This document shows positions 15,860-24,172 of a DNA stretch of 64,000 bases, piece by piece. The notes under the pieces were generated by a model, which did no database searches, was not told the origin of the DNA, and worked only from the letters and a program-made list of their open reading frames with translations. The stretch spans positions 1,949,816 to 2,013,815 of the forward strand of contig NZ_JABBGK010000001.1 in the NCBI RefSeq assembly GCF_012927355.1. Reading direction: 5' to 3'. Each line of letters begins with the position of its first letter. Positions within the stretch are counted from its first letter, which is position 1. A program made the position numbers and the translations under genes. The stretch is from Rhizobium terricola (GTDB lineage: Bacteria; Pseudomonadota; Alphaproteobacteria; Rhizobiales; Rhizobiaceae).

Positions 15860-18511
15860 ATGCGAACAGATACGGGCCGGACCATTCATCTGGCAGACTA
15901 CCGACCTACCGACTTTGTCCTGGAACGCGTAGACCTTACATTCGAACTTGACCCGACAGAAACCAAGGTCGAGGCACGCCTGATCTTCCATCGCCGCGAA
16001 GGCGCCGATTTGAACGCGCCGCTGGTGCTCGACGGCGACGAACTCAACATGACCGGCCTGCTGTTCGACCAGATCGAAATGGCACCGGAGCGTTATACCG
16101 AGACGGCAGACAGCCTGACGATCCGCGACCTGCCGGAATCGGTCCCGTTCGAGATCACGGTCACGACGCTGATCAATCCCGAGGCCAACACCCAGCTGAT
16201 GGGCCTCTACCGGTCGAACGGCATCTACTGCACGCAGTGCGAGGCCGAGGGCTTCCGCCGCATCACCTTCTTCCCCGACCGGCCTGACGTGCTGGCCGTC
16301 TATACGGTCAACATCATCGCCGACAAGGACGCCAACCCGCTGCTGCTGTCGAACGGCAACTTCCTCGGCGGCGCAGGTTACGGCCCCGGCAAGCACTTCG
16401 CTGCCTGGTTCGACCCGCATCCGAAGCCGTCCTACCTCTTTGCCCTCGTCGCCGGCGATCTCGGCGTGGTCGAAGATACCTTCGTCACCATGTCGGAGCG
16501 CGAAGTCGCGCTGAAGATCTATGTCGAGCACGGCAAGGAAGCCCGCGCGGCCTATGCCATGGATGCGCTGAAGCGTTCGATGAAGTGGGACGAGGAAGTC
16601 TTCGGCCGCGAATACGATCTCGACATCTTCATGATCGTCGCCGTGTCCGACTTCAACATGGGCGCGATGGAGAACAAGGGTCTCAACATCTTCAACGACA
16701 AGTACGTGCTTGCCGATCCGGAGACCGCGACCGACCAGGACTATGCCAATATCGAGGCGATCATTGCGCATGAGTATTTCCACAACTGGACCGGCAACCG
16801 CATTACCTGCCGCGACTGGTTCCAGCTGTGCCTGAAGGAAGGCCTAACCGTCTATCGCGACCACGAGTTTTCCGCCGACCAGCGTTCGCGCGCCGTCAAG
16901 CGCATCGCCGAGGTCCGCCATCTGCGTTCGGAACAGTTCCCCGAGGATGCCGGCCCGCTCGCCCATCCGGTGCGCCCGACGAAGTTCCGTGAGATCAACA
17001 ACTTCTACACGACGACCGTCTACGAGAAGGGCTCCGAAGTCACCCGGATGATCGCGACCATTCTCGGCCGCGACGGATTCAAGAAGGGCATGGACCTCTA
17101 TTTCGAGCGCCATGACGGGGAAGCCGCGACCGTCGAGGACTTCGTCAAGAGCTTCGAGGATGCCAACGGCCGAGACCTCACGCAGTTCTCGCTCTGGTAC
17201 CATCAGGCCGGCACGCCGCAGATCACTGTTTCGTCGACCTATGACGCGGGCGCCAAGACACTCAGCCTGTCGCTCGAGCAGATGGTCCCGGCAACGCCCG
17301 GCCAGACCGCCAAGGAACCGATGCACATTCCGCTCAAGTTCGCGCTGATCGGCGAGAACGGTTCGGAAGCCTCGCCCGCAGCCGTCAGCGGCGGAGAGGT
17401 GACCGGCGACGTGCTGCACCTCACGGAGCGCAGTCAGACCTTTGTCTTCACCGGAATCGGCGCGCGTCCGGTCGTCTCGCTCAATCGCAGCTTCTCTGCT
17501 CCGGTCACTCTGCATTTCGCCCAGAGCAAGGAAGACCTCGCCCACATCGCCCGCCATGACAGCGACCTGTTCGCCCGCTGGCAGGCCATCACCGATCTCG
17601 CCCTGCCGAACCTGATGGCGGCAGCCAAGGCCGCAGCCGCCGGCAAGGCAATCGAATGCGACGCCGGGCTTAGCGACGCGCTGCTCGCGATCGCTGCGGA
17701 CGAGACGCTCGAGGCCGCCTTCCGCGCCCAGGCGCTGGCGCTGCCGAGCGAATCCGATATTGCCCGCGAACTCGGCTCGAACAACGATCCGGACGCCATC
17801 TACAAGGGCCGGCAGGCTATCCTGTCCGCCATCGCCACCGCGGGCGCGGACACGTTCCGCTCGCTCTATGACAGCCTTGCCTCAGGCGGATCGTTCACCC
17901 CGGACGCAGCAAGCGCCGGTCGCCGGGCCCTGCGCAACGCCGCCCTCGGCTTCCTCGCGCTCAGCGACAAGAGCCCTGCGGGTGCGGCGCAAGCCTTTGC
18001 CAAGGCCGACAACATGACCGACCTCGCCCAGGCGCTGACGGTGCTTGCCCATCGCTTCCCCGAGGCTCCGGAAACCCATGCGGCGCTCGCCGCCTTCGAG
18101 AGCCGCTTCGCCTCGAATGCGCTGGTGCTCGACAAATGGTTCGCGATCCAGGCGACGATCCCGGGCGAAGGCTCGCTCGAGCGCGTCATGCGGCTCATGC
18201 AGAACCCGCATTTCGCCGCCTCGAACCCGAACCGGGTCCGCTCGCTGATCGGCACCTTCGCCTTCGCCAACGCGACGGGCTTCAACCGTCCGGACGGCAA
18301 GGCCTATCATTTCTTCGCCGAAGAAATTCTCGCGATCGACAAGCGCAATCCGCAACTCGCCGCCCGCCTTCTGACCGCGCTGCGCTCCTGGCGTCTGCTT
18401 GAGCCCGTCCGTGCCGAACAGGCACGCGAGGCGCTGATGACGATCGAGCGAGCCGCCCCGCAGCTCTCCTCCGACGTCGCCGACATCGTCGAGCGCATCC
18501 TGAAGGGCTGA
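15860..18511 (+). CDS. pepN: Aminopeptidase N
   Basis: An 883-aa M1 metallopeptidase, matching the family's ~870-890 aa. It removes N-terminal amino acids from peptides in the cytosol. Visible motifs are the exopeptidase signature GAMENKG (about residues 268-274) and the gluzincin zinc site H303-E-Y-F-H307-x18-E326 in HEYFHNWTGNRI. The helical C-terminal domain fills the last ~330 residues. The start ATG 15860 (MRTDTGRTIHLADYRPTDF) gives the family-normal N-terminus; the longer open frame upstream is ignored. It converges with the DUF4344 gene; a hairpin lies between them. Confidence 0.95.
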   Translation: MRTDTGRTIHLADYRPTDFVLERVDLTFELDPTETKVEARLIFHRREGADLNAPLVLDGDELNMTGLLFDQIEMAPERYTETADSLTIRDLPESVPFEITVTTLINPEANTQLMGLYRSNGIYCTQCEAEGFRRITFFPDRPDVLAVYTVNIIADKDANPLLLSNGNFLGGAGYGPGKHFAAWFDPHPKPSYLFALVAGDLGVVEDTFVTMSEREVALKIYVEHGKEARAAYAMDALKRSMKWDEEVFGREYDLDIFMIVAVSDFNMGAMENKGLNIFNDKYVLADPETATDQDYANIEAIIAHEYFHNWTGNRITCRDWFQLCLKEGLTVYRDHEFSADQRSRAVKRIAEVRHLRSEQFPEDAGPLAHPVRPTKFREINNFYTTTVYEKGSEVTRMIATILGRDGFKKGMDLYFERHDGEAATVEDFVKSFEDANGRDLTQFSLWYHQAGTPQITVSSTYDAGAKTLSLSLEQMVPATPGQTAKEPMHIPLKFALIGENGSEASPAAVSGGEVTGDVLHLTERSQTFVFTGIGARPVVSLNRSFSAPVTLHFAQSKEDLAHIARHDSDLFARWQAITDLALPNLMAAAKAAAAGKAIECDAGLSDALLAIAADETLEAAFRAQALALPSESDIARELGSNNDPDAIYKGRQAILSAIATAGADTFRSLYDSLASGGSFTPDAASAGRRALRNAALGFLALSDKSPAGAAQAFAKADNMTDLAQALTVLAHRFPEAPETHAALAAFESRFASNALVLDKWFAIQATIPGEGSLERVMRLMQNPHFAASNPNRVRSLIGTFAFANATGFNRPDGKAYHFFAEEILAIDKRNPQLAARLLTALRSWRLLEPVRAEQAREALMTIERAAPQLSSDVADIVERILKG

Positions 18512-18522
18512 GAGGTTCCTAT

Positions 18523-18547
18523 CTGGCGCGGGCCAACCCCGCGCCAG
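18523..18547. terminator. Hairpin between convergent pepN and DUF4344 genes
   Basis: A perfect 10-bp inverted repeat CTGGCGCGGG / CCCGCGCCAG with a 5-base loop lies just after the pepN stop. There is no clear T-tract, so it may act as a transcript-end stabiliser or a weak bidirectional terminator. Confidence 0.55.
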
Positions 18548-18570
18548 CCCAGGCCTTACTCGTCGGGGCC

Positions 18571-19437
18571 TTATTCGTCGGGATTGTCGATGTACCACTG
18601 GGCGTCGAGTTCGGCGCTGTTCAGCACATCCTCGTAGCAGAGCGTCATCTCGCGGTCGTCCGGGCTCCAGAAGGCGTTGGCGACACCGCATTCGGTTGCC
18701 GTCAGCTTGATCCCGTCCTTCAGCTTGTAGGTGCCGGAAAAGGCGGCCTCCACCAGTTCCAACACCTCCAGGTCCATGATCTTCTTGCGGAAATAGGCGA
18801 GCTGCGGATTCTTCGTTTCCTCGTACTTTATGACGAAATTCGTCTTGTCGTTCTTGCCGGCCTCGTAGGGTTCGAGCAGCTTGCTCCAACTGGTCAGCAG
18901 GCTTTCGTATTCGGACGGGCACTCCTCGGCGCGATAGTCGGGAAACTCGAGCGAATCGGCGAAGTCCTTGAAGCGCTTTTCGTTCTTTCCGAGCATCAGG
19001 CAGACCGTGCTGTAGGCGCGCTGCTCGTCGAGGCCGTGGCTGTCCCAGAAAGCGAGTTCGTCGTCCTCTGCCGCCTGGCCCGCCGAGAGGAACCAGACAT
19101 TGGCGAAGTCCTCGACGGCGGTATTGAAGTTCTCGTCCTCCGCCTCGAGCAGAAGGAGGACTGCGAGGCCGTCGACGGCGTCCTCTTCCTTGCCGAGCAC
19201 CGGCAGGGAAAACTCGGAGACCAGCATGTGGCCGGCCTCGTGGAACACGGTAGCAATCGCGTTGTGAAGGGCGAACTGATCGGCTTCCTCGACCTGCTCC
19301 TCCGACAGCTCGTCATAGAGGCTCGGCGGCGCCGGCTCGGCAGCTTTCGACGGCCCGGCCACCATCAGGCCAAGCATCATCATCAACGCGGCGGCTCCCG
19401 CCCGAACCGGCGTCCCGCGCATGGGCATTACAGACAT
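18571..19437 (-). CDS. Putative secreted DUF4344-family metallopeptidase-like protein
   Basis: A 288-aa protein from ATG 19437 (MSVMPMRGTPVRAG), with AGGGGGA about ten bases upstream. It has a signal peptide ending near GPSKA-AEP. The conserved segment VFHEAGHMLVSEFSLPVLG carries an HExGH zinc-peptidase-like motif. Next comes KEEDAVDGLA, an acidic stretch, and ANVWFLSAG. The C-terminal half has TATECGVANAFWSPDDREMTL. This pattern is that of DUF4344, a family predicted to contain metallopeptidases. Periplasmic location and peptidase activity are predicted, not shown. Two cysteine pairs may form disulfides. Confidence 0.78.
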   Translation of the reverse strand: MSVMPMRGTPVRAGAAALMMMLGLMVAGPSKAAEPAPPSLYDELSEEQVEEADQFALHNAIATVFHEAGHMLVSEFSLPVLGKEEDAVDGLAVLLLLEAEDENFNTAVEDFANVWFLSAGQAAEDDELAFWDSHGLDEQRAYSTVCLMLGKNEKRFKDFADSLEFPDYRAEECPSEYESLLTSWSKLLEPYEAGKNDKTNFVIKYEETKNPQLAYFRKKIMDLEVLELVEAAFSGTYKLKDGIKLTATECGVANAFWSPDDREMTLCYEDVLNSAELDAQWYIDNPDE

Positions 19438-19681
19438 TAGTACATTCCCCCTGGACCACGTCACCCGCTATGGAAATCCCGTCTTCGATAAGCGAGAGGC
19501 GGCCATCTTTTCAATCAGATTCAAGCCTTTGGCGAAGTTCGTACAAAAAAAGCCGATTCGGAAGAATGGGTTAAGATTTTGTTCACCACCCCCATCTGGA
19601 CAAGGCGAATCACCGGTGATTCATTGAGTCAGATTCGGGCGAGCGGCGCTTCGGATCACACGAGGGATCGAGGCAGGGACG

Positions 19682-22024
19682 ATGTCGAACGCGCGGCGGG
19701 CAACCGCAGCCGATGAGCGGCTGCGACTCAATATTTCTGGCATTGCGGCCTTTTTCACGAAACTGCGCGACGGCTTCGGCGGAGTCAACGGCTCCGAAAA
19801 CGAGCCGTCGCGGCGCCTCGAGACGATCCTGCGCCGTTCGATCCCGATCCTGATCATCGCCTTCCTCGGCGTCGTGGCGCTGGCACGCGGCATCGGCATG
19901 CTCGGCGAACATGGGCGCTTCGAGGAAGGGATCCGCCAGATGACGGCCCTGATGGCGACCACGGCGGAGGCTGCCATCGGCGAGAAGGTTGACCTCTTCG
20001 CCACGGGCGACCGCGCTGCCGCCGAGGCGATCCTCACCCGCTATCTGTCCAGCGATCACCTGAAGAACGGCGCCTTCGTGCTGCTCACCGATACCGACGG
20101 ACGTGTCTTCGCCTCGTCTCCGTCCGGCGCCGGCTATGTCGGCCTGCCGCTTGCCAATCTTCTGCCCCAGGTCGCCGCCATCCGCCGCTTCGCCGATCAG
20201 GGCGGCGGCATCGAGACCGACATCGCCGGCGTGCGCCATTTCGCGGTAATGACCCCGGTCGGCAGCGACGGCGCCATGATCCTGAGCGCCCATTCGCTCC
20301 AGGGCATGATGGACTTCTGGCGCGCCGAGATCGCCCTCAACGTCACGCTGTTCTCCGGCATTTCGCTGATCCTTCTCGTCATCCTCTACGCCTATTTCCA
20401 GCAGGTGAAGCGGGCCCGCGAGGCGGACGACGTCTCGCTCGAATCCAACATGCGCGTAGAGGCCGCGCTGTCGCGCGGTCGCTGCGGCCTGTGGGACTTC
20501 GACCTTGCCAGCCGCAAGCTATTCTGGTCGCGCTCGATGTACGAGATGCTCGGCCTGCCGCCATCGACCGAAGTGCTCGCCTTTGCCGATGCGGCACGCC
20601 TGATGCACCCGGACGACGGCAATCTCTTTGCACTCGCCCGCGCCGTCGGACGGGGCGGCTCGCGCCAGATCGACCAGATCTTCCGCATGCGCCACGCCCA
20701 GGGACACTACGTCTGGATGCGCGCCCGCGCCCAGGTGATCCGCTCGACGACGGGTTCGCTGCATGTCATCGGCATCGCCATGGACGTCACCGAGCAGCAC
20801 CGGCTTGCCCAGCGCTATGCGGAAGCCGACCAGCGTCTCGCCGACGCCATCGAATGCACCTCGGAAGCCTTCGTCCTGTGGGACAAGAACGACCGGCTCG
20901 TCATGTGCAATGCGCATTTCCAGAAGGTCTACGGCCTGCCGGACAGCATCCTGGTGCCGGGCACCGAACGCTGGGTGGTGCAGGCCGCCGCGCAGAAGCC
21001 GATCATCCAGCGGCGCGTCGCCGACCCGGACCAGGGCAGCGCATCGCGCACCACCGAAGTTCAGCTCGCCGACGAACGCTGGCTGCAGATCAACGAGCGC
21101 CGCACCCGCGACGGCGGTCTCGTCTCGGTCGGCACCGACATCACGCTTCTCAAGCGCCACCAGGATCGCCTGCGCGAACAGGAGCGCCGGCTGATGTGCA
21201 ACATCGGCGACCTCTCGCTGTCGCAGAAGAAGCTCGAAAAGCAGACGGCCGAACTCTCTGTCGCCAATGCCAACTACCAGGCGGAAAAGGAGCGTGCGGA
21301 AGCCGCCAACAGGGCGAAGTCCGAATTCCTCGCCAATATGAGCCACGAGCTCAGGACGCCGCTCAACGCCATTCTCGGCTTCTCGGAAATTCTCCTCGCC
21401 GGCATGTTCGGCCCGATCGGTTCACCGAAATACGAGGAATATGCCCGCGACATCCACGACAGCGGCAAGCACCTTCTGAACGTCATCAACGACATCCTCG
21501 ACATGTCGAAGATCGAAGCGGGCCAGATGAAGATCCGTTGCGAGCGGATCGACCTCGACGCCCTGATCGAGGAGAGCCTTCGCCTCACCGCCATTCCGGC
21601 GGAGGAAAAGAACGTCCATGTCGAACAGCGCGTCTCGCCGGGACTGGTGATGACCGCCGACCGCCGCTCGATGAAGCAGATCCTGCTCAACATCCTGTCG
21701 AACGCGGTCAAGTTCACCGAACCGGGCGGCAAGATCGCGCTCCGCACCCGCAAGGTCGGCGACAAGGTCGCCATCACCATCGCCGATACGGGCATCGGCA
21801 TCCCGAAGGCCGCTCTCTCGAAGATCGGCCAGCCCTTCGAGCAGGTCCAGAGCCAGTACGCGAAGAGCACCGGCGGTTCCGGCCTCGGCCTCGCCATCTC
21901 CCGCTCGCTGGTCAACATGCACGGCGGTAGCCTCAAGATCCGCTCACGCGAAGGCTGTGGCACGGTGGTCTCGGTGATGATCCCGGAGGTTATGATTATC
22001 GAGACGGCGCGCAAGCGGGCCTGA
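19682..22024 (+). CDS. PAS-domain sensor histidine kinase (PleC/PdhS-like, possibly CbrA)
   Basis: A 780-aa membrane kinase. TM helices at about 52-74 and 218-240 enclose a periplasmic sensor of ~145 residues. Two PAS domains follow: about 262-380 with FWSRSMYEMLGLPPS, and about 388-490 with DAIECTSEAFVLWDKNDRLV. A coiled coil leads to the HisKA dimerisation domain with phospho-accepting histidine in SHELRTPLNAILGFSEIL (~550). The ATPase domain shows N box NILSNAVKF, DTGIGIP and GGSGLGLAIS. No receiver domain is attached. In rhizobia the cell-cycle/envelope kinase CbrA has this layout and I recall it being near pepN, so this may be its orthologue (from memory, not verified). Confidence 0.88.
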   Translation: MSNARRATAADERLRLNISGIAAFFTKLRDGFGGVNGSENEPSRRLETILRRSIPILIIAFLGVVALARGIGMLGEHGRFEEGIRQMTALMATTAEAAIGEKVDLFATGDRAAAEAILTRYLSSDHLKNGAFVLLTDTDGRVFASSPSGAGYVGLPLANLLPQVAAIRRFADQGGGIETDIAGVRHFAVMTPVGSDGAMILSAHSLQGMMDFWRAEIALNVTLFSGISLILLVILYAYFQQVKRAREADDVSLESNMRVEAALSRGRCGLWDFDLASRKLFWSRSMYEMLGLPPSTEVLAFADAARLMHPDDGNLFALARAVGRGGSRQIDQIFRMRHAQGHYVWMRARAQVIRSTTGSLHVIGIAMDVTEQHRLAQRYAEADQRLADAIECTSEAFVLWDKNDRLVMCNAHFQKVYGLPDSILVPGTERWVVQAAAQKPIIQRRVADPDQGSASRTTEVQLADERWLQINERRTRDGGLVSVGTDITLLKRHQDRLREQERRLMCNIGDLSLSQKKLEKQTAELSVANANYQAEKERAEAANRAKSEFLANMSHELRTPLNAILGFSEILLAGMFGPIGSPKYEEYARDIHDSGKHLLNVINDILDMSKIEAGQMKIRCERIDLDALIEESLRLTAIPAEEKNVHVEQRVSPGLVMTADRRSMKQILLNILSNAVKFTEPGGKIALRTRKVGDKVAITIADTGIGIPKAALSKIGQPFEQVQSQYAKSTGGSGLGLAISRSLVNMHGGSLKIRSREGCGTVVSVMIPEVMIIETARKRA

Positions 22025-22064
22025 CGTCAGGCCTGCCCCGGCAGGTCGCCGGTCGCTCGTCCGC

Positions 22065-24092
22065 TCAGGAGACCCGGCGGTTCTCCAACGACGCACCCGT
22101 TCCTTTCAGGAAGGCGTGCGTTTCGGCTTCGGCCATCGGCCGGGCGAAATGGTAGCCCTGAACCGAGCCGACACCCAGCGTTTCGAGGATCGCCATCTCG
22201 TTCTCGGTCTCGACGCCCTCGACGATCGCCTCCAGCCGCATCTCGGCGCAGAGCGCGAGGACGGACTTGACGATCTTGACGCTGGTTTCCTTGCGATGGA
22301 TCTCGCGCACGAAACTGCCGTCGACCTTGATCTTGGAAAGCGGCAGTCGGTGAACGTAGCTGAGGCTCGCATAGCCGGTGCCGAAGTCGTCGAGCGCAAT
22401 ACCGCAGCCGAGTTGCCTGAGGATCCGGATCGAGGCGTTGGCCTGCTCGAAATCGCTCATCACGGCCGTCTCGGTGATCTCGAAGGTGATACGGCGCGGA
22501 TCGACGCCGCTCGCCCTGATGATGCCGACCAGCCGATTGACGCCTTCGGCCGTCGCGAGGTCATGGGGAGACAGATTGAAGGACAGGAAGACATCGTCCG
22601 GCCATGTGGCGGCGGTCTTCAGCGCGCGCTCCAGAAGCAGGCGGGTGATCAGACCGATCCGGCCGTTGTACTCGGCGATCGGAATGAACTCGGCCGGCGA
22701 CACCGGACCGATGGTCGGACAGTTCCAGCGGGCAAGCGCCTCGAAACCGGCAGGGCGTCGCGAGGCGACATCGATGATCGGCTGGAAGACCAGCGAGAGT
22801 TCCGTTTCGAGGTCGGCGACCTGCAACGTCTCCTCGACCACCTTCTGGCGCGACAGTTCGTCTGCCTGCTCGGCATTGAACACCACGACACCGGCACGAT
22901 GATGCTTCTTGGCGGTGTAGAGGGCGTAGTCGGCGCGTTCGTACAGCTCCTGCCCGTTCGCGCCCACCTGCGGGAAGGTCGCGAAACCGAGCGAGGCGGT
23001 CACCTGGACTACGCCGCCGCCGAGATTGATGCGCTGAGCGATGGCATCGCAGACGCGGTTTCCGAGCGCCACCACCGAGGCTTCGTCATGGTTGCCTGTG
23101 ACGATCAGTGCGAACTCGTCGCCGCCGAGGCGAAACACGGAGACGGCCCCGTCGGCAAACCGGCTGAGGCGCTCGGCCACCTCGACAAGAACCTTGTCGC
23201 CGGCCGAATGCCCGTACATGTCGTTGATCGGCTTGAAGCCATCCAGATCGATCACCCCGATCGCCAGCATACCGCCTTCGGACTGCGCCCGGGCAAAGGC
23301 CTGGTCGAGCGTATGGAAGAAGCTGCGGCGATTGGCGATGAGTGTCAGGCTATCGAGGTTTGCGAGCCTCAGATTTTCGTCCGAGAGCGCCTTCATGGTC
23401 TTGTTCTGCGCCTGCAGCACCAGACGCTGTTCGGCGAGCTGATGGAAGTCGCGATAATGGGTGAGAAGGACAGCGATCATCGCCATGCTGACGAGGATCA
23501 CGTTGATCCCGGTCGCGACGAAGGTCTCCTCACCGCTCAACACCATGGCAAGGAAGAATGGAGCATTGACGAGAACCGTCACGACCATTGCCGCCGAACG
23601 CAGATGCATCAGGCAGAAAATGCAGCCGATGACTGTGATCGCCATGAAGAACGCCACATGGGCCTGCTGGAAGCCATCTCCATAGGGCAATAGAGCCACG
23701 GACCAGCCGGTACAGAAGATGGCGATCGGCGCTGCCAGCCGGTTGGTGGCCTTGAGGCGGTGATAGGCCTGCGCGGCATCGACCTTGCGGTTGCGGGAAA
23801 CGAACCAGCCGATACCTCGCGCCACGAAGATGATGGAAAGCACGGCCGGCAGGTAGATGACCAGATAGGCGGGCGCAATGTCACGATGCGTCCAGGCCAG
23901 CGACAGCATGTTGGTCGTCAGGATGAAATAGAGCAGCGGAACCTGCTTCGAGAAAGCCTCGAACTGCGAAAGTGTGAGCTCCGGATTCTCGTTGGGCACC
24001 TTCAGTGCCTCGAGGATCCACCTGATCGAATGTTTCAAGGTTCCGATATCCGACGTCGAACGATGTGGCGGGCCGCGCCCCTGCGGCCTCAC
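22065..24092 (-). CDS. Membrane GGDEF-EAL cyclic-di-GMP enzyme
   Basis: A 675-aa protein with an N-terminal membrane region of about five or six helices (residues ~50-205). A GGDEF domain follows with intact RLGGDEFAL (~315), then an EAL domain with GFEALARW (~435), RITFEITETAVM, DDFGTGYASLSYVHRLP and KIKVDGSFVREI. Both active sites look complete, so it may make and degrade c-di-GMP. The open frame starts at GTG 24092. TTG 24038 (LKHSIRWILEAL) is an alternative, and neither has a strong ribosome binding site. It converges with the sensor kinase gene. Confidence 0.88.
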   Translation of the reverse strand: MRPQGRGPPHRSTSDIGTLKHSIRWILEALKVPNENPELTLSQFEAFSKQVPLLYFILTTNMLSLAWTHRDIAPAYLVIYLPAVLSIIFVARGIGWFVSRNRKVDAAQAYHRLKATNRLAAPIAIFCTGWSVALLPYGDGFQQAHVAFFMAITVIGCIFCLMHLRSAAMVVTVLVNAPFFLAMVLSGEETFVATGINVILVSMAMIAVLLTHYRDFHQLAEQRLVLQAQNKTMKALSDENLRLANLDSLTLIANRRSFFHTLDQAFARAQSEGGMLAIGVIDLDGFKPINDMYGHSAGDKVLVEVAERLSRFADGAVSVFRLGGDEFALIVTGNHDEASVVALGNRVCDAIAQRINLGGGVVQVTASLGFATFPQVGANGQELYERADYALYTAKKHHRAGVVVFNAEQADELSRQKVVEETLQVADLETELSLVFQPIIDVASRRPAGFEALARWNCPTIGPVSPAEFIPIAEYNGRIGLITRLLLERALKTAATWPDDVFLSFNLSPHDLATAEGVNRLVGIIRASGVDPRRITFEITETAVMSDFEQANASIRILRQLGCGIALDDFGTGYASLSYVHRLPLSKIKVDGSFVREIHRKETSVKIVKSVLALCAEMRLEAIVEGVETENEMAILETLGVGSVQGYHFARPMAEAETHAFLKGTGASLENRRVS

Positions 24093-24172
24093 CTCATATT
24101 TCTACTTCAGAGTAAGTTAAAATACCGAAAACCCCGGACTTCAGGACTTTCAAAACCATCAGCGCCGCCGCC